27,099 nt of DNA, taken from contig CAYFLU010000022.1 in assembly GCA_964343975.1 (NCBI GenBank), forward strand, positions 1 to 27,099, written 5' to 3'. A model generated the notes under the pieces. It did no database searches and had not been told where the DNA came from. It worked only from the letters and a program-made list of their open reading frames with translations. This DNA comes from SCUN01 sp964343975 (GTDB lineage: Bacteria; Acidobacteriota; Vicinamibacteria; Vicinamibacterales; SCN-69-37). The position numbers and the translations under genes are program-made. How positions within the stretch are numbered: position 1 is the stretch's first letter; each line of letters starts with the position of its first letter. Shown one piece after another: positions 6,947-14,393 of this stretch.

Positions 6947-8205
6947 TCTCCGCCATTCGAGGCACCCACGACATCCTGCCGGGCGAAGTGGAGCGCTGGC
7001 AGTTCGTGGAGCGCATCGCGCGATCGCTCTGCGATCGCTACGGGTACGTGGAAGTGCGCACGCCCGTCATCGAAAAAGAAGAACTCTTCGCGAAGGGCAG
7101 CGGCGAGTCGACCGACATCGTTCAGAAGGAGATGTACGCCTTCACGGACAAGGGCGGCGAGCGCATCACGCTGCGGCCCGAGGCGACGCCCAGCATGGTG
7201 CGTGCCTACGTGGAGCACAGCCTCGAGCACGCGCTGCCGTTCGCCAAGCTGTTCGCGATGGGGCCGATGTTCCGCTACGAGCGTCCGCAGAAGGGCCGCC
7301 AGCGACAGTTTCATCAGTTCGACGTGGAAGTGTTCGGCATCAGCGATCCGGCGATCGATGCCGAAGTGATCGACCTGGCGTGGTCGCTCGTGACGGAGCT
7401 GGGCATCGCGCAGGCGGAGCTCGTGATCAACTCCGTGGGCTGTCCGACGTGCCGGCCGAAGTTTCAGGAGGCGTTGCTCGCGGCGCTCGGCGACGACCTG
7501 CCGAAGTTGTGCGGTGACTGTCAGCGCCGCGCGCACCAGAACCCGCTGCGCATCTACGACTGCAAGGTGCCGAACGATCAGCCGATCATCGATGCGTTGC
7601 CGCACGCGATCGACTACCTGTGCGAGCCGTGCGCTACGCACTTCACCGGCGTGCGCGCGCACCTCGACACGTTCGGCATCCCGTGGCGCATCTCGCATCG
7701 CCTGGTGCGCGGGCTCGATTACTACACGCGCACGACGTTCGAGGTGCTCGGCAATACGCTGGGTGCGCAGAATGCCATTCTCGGCGGCGGTCGCTACGAC
7801 GGGCTTGTGAAGCAGCTCGGCGGGCCGGATCGCGTGGGCATCGGCTTTGCCGCCGGCATCGAACGTCTGGTGCTCGCCCTGCCCGAGAGCACGCAGGCGG
7901 CCAAGCCGGCGCGCGTGTTCGTGGTCGCGCTCGGTGACGAGACGCGTGCGGAGGCGCTGAAGCTGCTCCGCGAACTGCGCGCCGCCGGCATCCCGGCGGA
8001 GATGGAATTCGAAGCGCGCAGCATGAAGGCGCAGTTGAAGCGCGCCAACCGCGTCGAGGCGGCGCTCGCCGTCATCGTCGGCGGCGACGAGCTGGCGCGC
8101 GGGGAAGTGCTGGTGCGCGACATGCGCCTCGGCGAAGACAGTTCCGACAAACAGCGCGCCGTCGCGCGCGCATCGGCCATCGAGGCCATCAGGACGAGGT
8201 TGTGA
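6943..8205 (+). CDS. hisS: Histidyl-tRNA synthetase
   Basis: Class II synthetase of 420 residues charging tRNA-His. It opens with the family signature IRGTHDILPGE; motif 2 is FRYERPQKGRQRQFHQF, the histidine-specific motif is LVRGLDYYTRTTFEV, and motif 3 is GIGFAAGIERL. Between them lies an insertion with paired cysteines (GCPTC, LCGDC, YDCK, LCEPC), as in many bacterial HisRS. The C-terminal anticodon-binding domain covers about residues 325-420. The start ATG overlaps the upstream stop (ATGA), and its own stop overlaps the aspS GTG, so initiation here is probably coupled. Confidence 0.97.
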   Translation: MISAIRGTHDILPGEVERWQFVERIARSLCDRYGYVEVRTPVIEKEELFAKGSGESTDIVQKEMYAFTDKGGERITLRPEATPSMVRAYVEHSLEHALPFAKLFAMGPMFRYERPQKGRQRQFHQFDVEVFGISDPAIDAEVIDLAWSLVTELGIAQAELVINSVGCPTCRPKFQEALLAALGDDLPKLCGDCQRRAHQNPLRIYDCKVPNDQPIIDALPHAIDYLCEPCATHFTGVRAHLDTFGIPWRISHRLVRGLDYYTRTTFEVLGNTLGAQNAILGGGRYDGLVKQLGGPDRVGIGFAAGIERLVLALPESTQAAKPARVFVVALGDETRAEALKLLRELRAAGIPAEMEFEARSMKAQLKRANRVEAALAVIVGGDELARGEVLVRDMRLGEDSSDKQRAVARASAIEAIRTRL

Positions 8206-9941
8206 CGACATCGACTTTTCAGTATCGGACTCATACGTGTGGCGCACTGCGGGCGGGGGACGTCGGCAAGGACGTGATTCTGCTGGGCTGGGTGCATCGC
8301 GTGCGCGACCTCGGCGGCGTGACCTTCTTCGATCTGCGCGACCGCCACGGCATCACGCAGGTCGTGATTCGTTCCGAAGACAACGCGGAAGCGTCGAAGA
8401 TCCGTCCGGAATACGTCGTCGAAGTGCACGGACGCGTCGATGCGCGGTCGAAGGATGCGGTCAATCCGAAGCTCGAGACCGGCGAGATCGAAGTCGCCGC
8501 GGCGCGCGTGAACCTGCTGAACGAAGCCAAGACGCCGCCGTTTCCGATCAACGAAGACACGCCCGTGTCGGAAGACACGCGGTTGCGCTATCGCTATCTC
8601 GATCTGCGCCGGCCGAAGCTGCAACAGAACCTCATCCTGCGCCACAAGGTCGCGCTGGCGGTGCGTCGCTACTTCGACGAGCAGGGCTTTCTCGAGATCG
8701 AGACGCCGATCCTCACGCGGTCGACGCCGGAAGGCGCACGCGACTACCTCGTGCCGAGCCGCGTCCATCCGGGCGAGTACTTCGCGCTGCCGCAGTCGCC
8801 GCAGATCTTCAAGCAGATCCTGATGATCGCGGGCATGGACCGGTACGTGCAGATCTGTAAGTGCTTCCGCGATGAAGACCTGCGCGCGGATCGTCAGCCC
8901 GAGTTCACGCAGATCGACGTCGAGATGTCGTTCGCGAGTGAGGAGCTGGTGTACGGCGTCGTGGAAGGCGCGATCAAGGTCATGTTCGAGACCGCCGGCT
9001 TCCAGGTGACGACCCCGTTTCCGCGGATGGCCTACGACGACGCGATGCGGAAGTACGGGTCGGACAAGCCGGACCTGCGCTGCGGCATGGAGATCGTGGA
9101 CCTGAGCGAGCAGTTCCGCGACTCGGCGTTTGGCGTGTTCAAGGATGCGATCGCGAATGGCGGCGTGGTCCGCGGCTTTGCAGTGAAGGGCGGCGGGAAA
9201 TACTCGCGCCGCGAAACCGATGAGCTCGTTGACGCGGCGAAGCAGCTCGGCGCGAGCGGCCTCGTGTGGGCCAAAGCCGACAAGAGCTCGGTCAAGGCCA
9301 TCGAACCCGCGCTCGGCGGCATCTTCGCGGCGGCCGGCGCGGCCAGCGACGACATCCTGGTGTTGGCGTGCGGCCCGGAAGACTCGACGGCAAAGCTGCT
9401 CGGCAATCTGCGGCTGCACGTGGCAAAGAAGGAGAACCTCCTGAACCCGACGGACTTCAAGTTCTGCTGGGTCACCGAGTTCCCGCTCTTTGAATGGGAC
9501 GGCGACGAGAAGCGCTGGAACGCGATGCACCATCCGTTCACATCGTGCCGGCCCGCGGATGAGCCGCTCCTCGATACGGATCCGGGCAAAGCGCGCGCAC
9601 GTGCGTACGATCTTGCGCTCAACGGATCCGAGATCGCCGGTGGCAGCATCCGTATCCACTCGCCGGCGGTGCAGAAGCGCGTGTTCAACCTGCTCGGGAT
9701 CTCCGATGAAGACGCGAAGGCGCGCTTCGGCTTCTTCCTCGAATCGCTGGAGTACGGCACGCCGCCGCACGGCGGCATCGCCTTCGGTCTCGATCGCATC
9801 GTCACGATTCTCGCGGGCGAGAGCTCGATTCGCGACGTGATGGCGTTCCCGAAGACGGCGCAAGCGGCCGACTTGATGGCCGGCGCGCCGTCGACGGTCG
9901 ACGACAAGCAATTGCGGGAACTGCACATTCGCAATGTGTGA
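8202..9941 (+). CDS. aspS: Aspartyl-tRNA synthetase
   Basis: A 579-residue bacterial-type AspRS starting with GTG, four bases overlapping hisS (GTGA). The domains are an N-terminal OB-fold anticodon-binding domain (LLGWVHRVRDLGG, about residues 14-115), a class II catalytic core with motif 2 FRDEDLRADRQPEFTQID, the bacterial GAD insertion (about 290-410), and motif 3 GIAFGLDRIV near the end. At the positions reported to separate discriminating from non-discriminating AspRS, Leu37 looks like the discriminating type (E. coli Leu30), while the second position is Asp85 rather than Lys or Gly, so tRNA-Asn mischarging cannot be judged. hisS-aspS pairing is common in bacteria. Confidence 0.97.
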   Translation: MTTSTFQYRTHTCGALRAGDVGKDVILLGWVHRVRDLGGVTFFDLRDRHGITQVVIRSEDNAEASKIRPEYVVEVHGRVDARSKDAVNPKLETGEIEVAAARVNLLNEAKTPPFPINEDTPVSEDTRLRYRYLDLRRPKLQQNLILRHKVALAVRRYFDEQGFLEIETPILTRSTPEGARDYLVPSRVHPGEYFALPQSPQIFKQILMIAGMDRYVQICKCFRDEDLRADRQPEFTQIDVEMSFASEELVYGVVEGAIKVMFETAGFQVTTPFPRMAYDDAMRKYGSDKPDLRCGMEIVDLSEQFRDSAFGVFKDAIANGGVVRGFAVKGGGKYSRRETDELVDAAKQLGASGLVWAKADKSSVKAIEPALGGIFAAAGAASDDILVLACGPEDSTAKLLGNLRLHVAKKENLLNPTDFKFCWVTEFPLFEWDGDEKRWNAMHHPFTSCRPADEPLLDTDPGKARARAYDLALNGSEIAGGSIRIHSPAVQKRVFNLLGISDEDAKARFGFFLESLEYGTPPHGGIAFGLDRIVTILAGESSIRDVMAFPKTAQAADLMAGAPSTVDDKQLRELHIRNV

Positions 9942-9966
9942 CGCGTACGTGGGGACGGCCGTCTAG

Positions 9967-10872
9967 ATGCGCATTGGCGTGGATCTGGGCGGCACCAAGA
10001 TCGAGGCGGTGGTTCTCGATCAGGCCGGCGCCGTGCAGTGGCGCCGGCGCGTGCCCACGCCACGTCATGACTACGACGGCACGGTACGCGCAATCTGTGC
10101 ACTCGTCGCCGACGCTGAGCGCGAGGTGCAGCGCACGTGCACGGTCGGCATCGGCATTCCCGGTGCGATTTCTCCGGCCACCGACACCGTCAAGAACGCC
10201 AACTCGGTGTGGCTCAACGGCCGCCCGTTTCATCTCGATCTCGCGAAAGCCCTGGATCGCGACGTGCGCTTGGCCAACGACGCGAACTGCCTGGCGGTGT
10301 CGGAGGCGACCGACGGCGCGGCGGCCGGCGCCGCCGTGGTCTTTGCCGTGATCCTGGGGACCGGCTGCGGCGGTGGCGTCGTGGCGCACGGCCGGCTGGT
10401 CGTGGGCGCGAACGCCATTGGCGGCGAGTGGGGGCACAACCCGCTGCCGGCGCCGCGCGACGACGAACGACCCGGCCCCGCGTGCTATTGCGGCCGCTCT
10501 GGCTGCATCGAAACGTTTCTCTCGGGACCGGGGCTCGCCGCGGATTATGCTCGGCGCACGGGAAGGGCTGGCATCGACGCGGTGGACGTGGTGGCGCTCG
10601 CGGCAGCCGGGGACGAGGCCGCCGGCGTGACGCTCGATCGATGGGAAGACCGGCTCGCAAAAAGTCTGGCCACCATCATCAACGTGCTCGACCCCGACGT
10701 GATCGTGGTGGGCGGCGGACTGTCGCAGGTGGCGCGGTTGTATACGAACGTGCCGGCCCGATGGGGGCCGTATCTCTTCACGGACCATGTGGCGACGCGG
10801 CTCGTGCCCGCCGCGCATGGCGACAGCAGCGGCGTGCGGGGCGCCGCGTGGTTGTGGGACAAGGAGCGTTGA
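9967..10872 (+). CDS. mak: ROK-family sugar kinase, Mak-like fructokinase
   Basis: A 301-residue ROK kinase that phosphorylates a hexose with ATP. The N-terminal phosphate loop is VDLGGTKIEAV; GIGIPGAISP, VKNANSVWLNG, LANDANCLAVSEA and ILGTGCGGGVV follow; the ROK zinc site is His in GEWGHNPLP plus CYCGRSGCIE. The long stretch GDSSGVRGAAWLW at the C-terminus is shared with E. coli Mak (manno/fructokinase), which makes fructose the best substrate guess; glucose or mannose are alternatives. It starts 25 bases after aspS, the only real gap in the hisS-to-era run, with GGGGAC at 9951-9956 as a distant possible ribosome binding site. It overlaps phoH by one base. Confidence 0.9.
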   Translation: MRIGVDLGGTKIEAVVLDQAGAVQWRRRVPTPRHDYDGTVRAICALVADAEREVQRTCTVGIGIPGAISPATDTVKNANSVWLNGRPFHLDLAKALDRDVRLANDANCLAVSEATDGAAAGAAVVFAVILGTGCGGGVVAHGRLVVGANAIGGEWGHNPLPAPRDDERPGPACYCGRSGCIETFLSGPGLAADYARRTGRAGIDAVDVVALAAAGDEAAGVTLDRWEDRLAKSLATIINVLDPDVIVVGGGLSQVARLYTNVPARWGPYLFTDHVATRLVPAAHGDSSGVRGAAWLWDKER

Positions 10873-11843
10873 TGGCGAGTGCTGCGCGTGTGACGATGCC
10901 GGACGAGGGGCTGGAGACGCTGTATGGGCCCTACGACGAGAATCTGAAACAGCTCGAGACCGCGTTGTCCGTGAAGCTCCGGACGAGCGGCAGCGACATC
11001 GTCATCGAAGGCGAGCCGGTTGGCGTGGCGCGGGCCGAGCGCGTGTTTGGGCAGTTCGCGGGACTCCTGCGCGACGGCTATCGCTTTCAGCGCGGCGACG
11101 TGCGCACGGCCGCGCAGCTCGTGCAACAGAACCCGAACGTGGAATTGCCTGAGTACTTCCTCCGCGCCGGCACGAAGGCTGCAGGGCGGAAGCAGGTCGC
11201 GCCGAAGAGCGTGTCGCAGCGCAACTACCTCGAGTCGATCGAGCGGCGCGACATCGTGTTCGGCGTGGGCCCAGCCGGCACCGGCAAGACGTATCTGGCC
11301 ATGGCGCAGGCCGTGTCCTTCCTGCTGGCCAAACGCGTGACCCGCATCATCCTCGCGCGTCCCGCCGTGGAAGCGGGCGAGAAGCTCGGGTTCCTGCCGG
11401 GCGATCTGCAGGAAAAGGTGAATCCCTATCTGCGTCCGCTCTATGACGCGCTCTACGACATGCTCGATGCCGAGCGCGTCGAGCGATTGCTCGAGCGCAA
11501 CGTCATCGAAGTGGCGCCGATCGCGTTCATGCGCGGACGCACGTTGAACGACGCGTTCGTGATCCTTGACGAGGCCCAGAACACCACATCCGAACAGATG
11601 AAGATGTTCTTGACGCGTCTCGGCTTCGGCTCAAAGGCGGTCGTCACGGGCGATGTGACCCAGATCGACCTGCCGCCCGGGCGAACGTCCGGCCTCGTGG
11701 AAGCGCTGAAGGTCGTGCAGGGCATCGAGGGCATCGACGTGATCCACTTCGACGACCGCGATGTCGTCCGGCATCAGCTGGTGCAGCAGATCGTGCGCGC
11801 GTACGACGCCTACACGAAACAGGGCAAGCCGCCCGTCGCATGA
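10872..11843 (+). CDS. phoH: PhoH-family ATPase (YbeZ-like)
   Basis: A 323-residue cytoplasmic ATPase of the PhoH/YbeZ type, linked to RNA metabolism and ribosome maturation with YbeY. The first 110 residues form the KH-like N-terminal domain (VKLRTSGSDIVIEGEP); Walker A is GPAGTGKT with Lys139; Walker B is FVILDEAQNTT; VVTGDVTQIDLP and SGLVEAL follow. The start ATG 10872 is chosen because AAGGAG sits at 10861-10866 and the ATG overlaps the mak stop (TGATG); the frame is open upstream only as a shadow in mak. It overlaps ybeY by four bases, giving the conserved phoH-ybeY-corC-era order. Confidence 0.95.
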   Translation: MASAARVTMPDEGLETLYGPYDENLKQLETALSVKLRTSGSDIVIEGEPVGVARAERVFGQFAGLLRDGYRFQRGDVRTAAQLVQQNPNVELPEYFLRAGTKAAGRKQVAPKSVSQRNYLESIERRDIVFGVGPAGTGKTYLAMAQAVSFLLAKRVTRIILARPAVEAGEKLGFLPGDLQEKVNPYLRPLYDALYDMLDAERVERLLERNVIEVAPIAFMRGRTLNDAFVILDEAQNTTSEQMKMFLTRLGFGSKAVVTGDVTQIDLPPGRTSGLVEALKVVQGIEGIDVIHFDDRDVVRHQLVQQIVRAYDAYTKQGKPPVA

Positions 11844-12271
11844 TTCGCGCCGAGGTGACAGACGGCCTCGGCCGTCGGCAAAGATCGCAGGCGCTGGCGC
11901 GCTGGCTCGAACGGCAGGCCCCCGCTCGTGCGCGCGGCACGGTCGTGATCGCGCTCGTCACCGATCGGGCGATGCGTCGCATGAATCACGAGTTTCGCGG
12001 CATGGACTACGCGACGGATGTGTTGTCGTTTCCGTCGCTCGCGCCGGGTGAACTGGGGGAACTCGCCATTGCCGAGGGCGTGTGCCGTCGTCAGGCGCGC
12101 GCGGCGGGCCACGCCGAGGCCACGGAACGGCGGATTCTGGCGCTGCACGGGCTGTTGCACCTGATGGGCTACGATCACGAAACTGACGACGGCGAGATGC
12201 GCCGGGTGGAGGAACGGCTGCGCAAGCGGGCCGGTCTGTCGCTGGGGCTGATCGCGCGCGCGACCCGATGA
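11840..12271 (+). CDS. ybeY: YbeY rRNA maturation endoribonuclease
   Basis: A 143-residue zinc-dependent endoribonuclease needed for 16S rRNA 3'-end processing and 70S quality control. The zinc motif H-x3-H-x5-H is complete: His103, His107 and His113 in HGLLHLMGYDHETDD. The conserved DYATDVLSFP (residues 56-65) and the following GELAIAEGV, in the place of the usual GDIVI strand, are also present. The start overlaps the phoH stop (ATGA) and the stop overlaps the next start (ATGA). Slightly shorter than E. coli YbeY (155). Confidence 0.95.
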   Translation: MIRAEVTDGLGRRQRSQALARWLERQAPARARGTVVIALVTDRAMRRMNHEFRGMDYATDVLSFPSLAPGELGELAIAEGVCRRQARAAGHAEATERRILALHGLLHLMGYDHETDDGEMRRVEERLRKRAGLSLGLIARATR

Positions 12272-13428
12272 TTCCTCTGGCCGTCTTCCTGGCACTGGCC
12301 GGCATGATCTACGCGGCGGCGGTCGAGACCGCGTTCGGCGTGCTCATGCGCCTGCCGCATCGCCTGGAAGCCGAGCGCGACCGGGATCACCGGTTGAGCG
12401 CATTCCTCGATGATCCGATCAAACTCTTCGTGCCCGCGCGATTCCTGCGCGGCGGTTTGCTGGTCACGGTCGTGGTGCTGCTGGCGCAAGTGGTCGGCAC
12501 GGGCCTCGACGCGGCGCTGCTGCTGATTCTGACGGGCATTGTGCTCAACCTCATCTGCGGACAGTTGATTCCGGCGTGGGCCGTACGCAAGTCGCCGGAG
12601 CGCGCGCTCGAAGTGTTGCTGCCGGGGTTCACGGTGGCGGCGAATCTCGTTGCGCCCGTCACATCTGTGGTGGTGTCGTGGCTCGGGCCGCCGGAGGAGC
12701 CGCGCCGGCTGCTGAAGTCGGTGATCGACTTTGGCGACACGCAGGTGCGCGAAGTGATGACGCCGCGCCCGGATATCGTGGCGATCCGCGCGGATGCCAC
12801 GCTCGATGAATTGCGACGGCTCGTGCAGGAGCAGGAGTATTCGCGACTGCCTGTGTATACCGACAACATCGATAACATCGCCGGTGTGATCGTCGTGAAA
12901 GACCTGTTCCAACTGCCGGAGCAGCCCGCGGGTGACCGCGCGGTGAAGGAGTTCCTGCGGCCGGCGACGTTTGTGCCGGAGACGAAACGCGTCGCGGAGG
13001 TGCTGCGCGAGTTTCAGCAGAAGCGCGCGCAGGTGGCGATCGTGGTGGACGAATACGGCGGTACCGCCGGCTTGGTCAGCGTGGAAGACGTGGTCGAAGA
13101 GCTCGTCGGCGAGATCCGGGACGAGTACGACGTCGAAACCGAGCCCATCGTTGCCGAACCGGCCGGGGGCTTCGTGTTCAGCGCCAAGGTGGCCATTGGG
13201 GACATGAACGACCGGCTCGGCGTGGCGATCGAAGACGACGGCTTCGAGACGGTGGGCGGGTGGGTGCTCAGCCGCGCCGGCCGGGTGCCGACGGTCGGCG
13301 AACACTTTGTGTTCGATGGATTGAACGTGGATGTGCTCGAGGCCGAGCGGCGACGCATTAATCGTGTGCGCGTCAAGACGTCGCGAGAAGATGGAGCGGC
13401 TGGTCTGTCGACTGGCCGGGAGCTATGA
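12268..13428 (+). CDS. CNNM/CorC-type membrane protein with CBS pair
   Basis: A 386-residue protein in the position of corC (ybeX). Residues 1-150 hold about four hydrophobic segments (CNNM/DUF21-like), followed by VREVMTPRPDIVAI, a CBS pair (about 165-290; EYSRLPVYTDNIDNIAGVI and VDEYGGTAGLVSVEDVVEE) and a C-terminal CorC/HlyC domain (about 300-375). Members are tied to magnesium or cobalt efflux, or to ribosome biology through ybeZYX linkage. Odd points: the membrane part is shorter than the usual 180-200 residues, the conserved GE-x-x-PK motif reads GQLIPAW (Gln99 for Glu), and the usual GNT stretch reads ARFLRGG. It may therefore sense rather than move ions. ATGA overlaps at both ends. 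Confidence 0.85.
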   Translation: MIPLAVFLALAGMIYAAAVETAFGVLMRLPHRLEAERDRDHRLSAFLDDPIKLFVPARFLRGGLLVTVVVLLAQVVGTGLDAALLLILTGIVLNLICGQLIPAWAVRKSPERALEVLLPGFTVAANLVAPVTSVVVSWLGPPEEPRRLLKSVIDFGDTQVREVMTPRPDIVAIRADATLDELRRLVQEQEYSRLPVYTDNIDNIAGVIVVKDLFQLPEQPAGDRAVKEFLRPATFVPETKRVAEVLREFQQKRAQVAIVVDEYGGTAGLVSVEDVVEELVGEIRDEYDVETEPIVAEPAGGFVFSAKVAIGDMNDRLGVAIEDDGFETVGGWVLSRAGRVPTVGEHFVFDGLNVDVLEAERRRINRVRVKTSREDGAAGLSTGREL

Positions 13429-14300
13429 AATCGGGATACGTGTCTCTCATCGGCCGGCCCAACGCCGGCAAGTCGACGTTGATGAACGCTCTCGTCGGCG
13501 AGAAAGTCGCCATCACGTCGGACAAGCCGCAGACGACGCGCAAGAAGATCCTGGGCGTGGCCAACGTGCCCGGCGGTCAGATCGCGTTTTTGGACACGCC
13601 GGGCATTCACAAGCCGATGCACCAGATGAACCAGCGCATGGTGGACTCGGCGCTCGATGCACTGAAAGAGGCCGACGTCACCGTCCTCGTGGTGGACGTG
13701 ACGGAGAAGACGGGCAGCGGCGACCACTACGTGCTCGACCTGCTCCAGAAGGCCCGGCGCCCGGTGATCCTCGCGCTCAACAAGATCGATCGGATCAAGA
13801 AGGTCGAGTTGCTGCCGCTCATGGAGGGCTATGCGAAGGCGCTGTCCTTCGAGGCGATCGTGCCCATTTCGGCGTTTGGCAAGGACGGCCTCGAGCCCTT
13901 GACGCAGGAGATCCTGCGCCTGCTGCCCGAGGGCGACGCGCTCTTCGACGAGGACTACCTGACGGACCAGACCATGCGGTCGATGTCGGCGGAGCTGGTG
14001 CGTGAGAAGGTCCTGCGCTATACCCGCGACGAACTGCCGTACACGACGGCGGTCGTCATCGACCAGTTCGAGGACGCGGAGCGGGAAGGCGGGCTGACCA
14101 AGATCTACGCCACGATCCTCGTGGAGAACGAGTCGCAGAAGCCGATCGTGATCGGCAAGGGCGGTTCGATGATCAAGCGCATCGGCACGGATGCCCGCAT
14201 GGATCTGCAGCGCCTGCTCGGCGGCAAGGTCTTCCTCGAACTGCACGTGAAGGTGAAGAGCGACTGGCGCGACGACGAGCGGGTACTGGATCAGTTGTAG
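13425..14300 (+). CDS. era: GTPase Era
   Basis: A 291-residue ribosome-assembly GTPase that binds the 3' end of 16S rRNA. The G motifs are complete: G1 GRPNAGKS (10-17), G2 within TSDKPQTTR (31-39), G3 DTPG (57-60), G4 NKID (119-122), G5 ISAFG. The C-terminal KH domain has VIGKGGSMIKRIG and the final strand FLELHVKVK. Normal family length. The start overlaps the CBS-protein stop by four bases. It is the last gene of the run that began at 6440; its work on 16S rRNA matches PhoH and YbeY just upstream. Confidence 0.97.
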   Translation: MKSGYVSLIGRPNAGKSTLMNALVGEKVAITSDKPQTTRKKILGVANVPGGQIAFLDTPGIHKPMHQMNQRMVDSALDALKEADVTVLVVDVTEKTGSGDHYVLDLLQKARRPVILALNKIDRIKKVELLPLMEGYAKALSFEAIVPISAFGKDGLEPLTQEILRLLPEGDALFDEDYLTDQTMRSMSAELVREKVLRYTRDELPYTTAVVIDQFEDAEREGGLTKIYATILVENESQKPIVIGKGGSMIKRIGTDARMDLQRLLGGKVFLELHVKVKSDWRDDERVLDQL

Positions 14301-14379
14301 CCGTCGCGCGCCGAACGCCCGGCTCGAATTTCTTCCCGGTCGTGTGGTGTTTGCGATGGAGCCGCGGCGTCTCGCGTTC

Positions 14380-14385
14380 TACAAT
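14380..14385 (+). promoter_or_regulatory. TACAAT -10 element before mgtE
   Basis: TACAAT (in TTCTACAATCG) lies eight bases before ATG 14394. With the normal 6-base distance transcription would begin at about 14392, giving an almost leaderless mRNA; no Shine-Dalgarno sequence precedes the ATG. A TTGCGA at 14351 is too far (23-base spacer) to be a normal -35. The rest of the 93-base gap 14301-14393 shows nothing else. Confidence 0.5.
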
Positions 14386-14393
14386 CGCTCTGT

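Noticed and set aside
7794..9926. Open frame of 710 codons on the minus strand across hisS and aspS
   Set aside because: Same antisense shadow effect; runs across two secure genes and has no family signal.
10024..10048. Inverted repeat GCCGGCGCC / GGCGCCGGC inside mak
   Set aside because: Lies within codons 20-28 of a secure gene; GC-rich coding sequence makes such repeats by chance, and no regulatory logic is apparent.
10137..10871. Upstream extension of the phoH frame inside mak
   Set aside because: Arg/Gly-rich shadow; ATG 10872 with AAGGAG in front gives the normal PhoH length.
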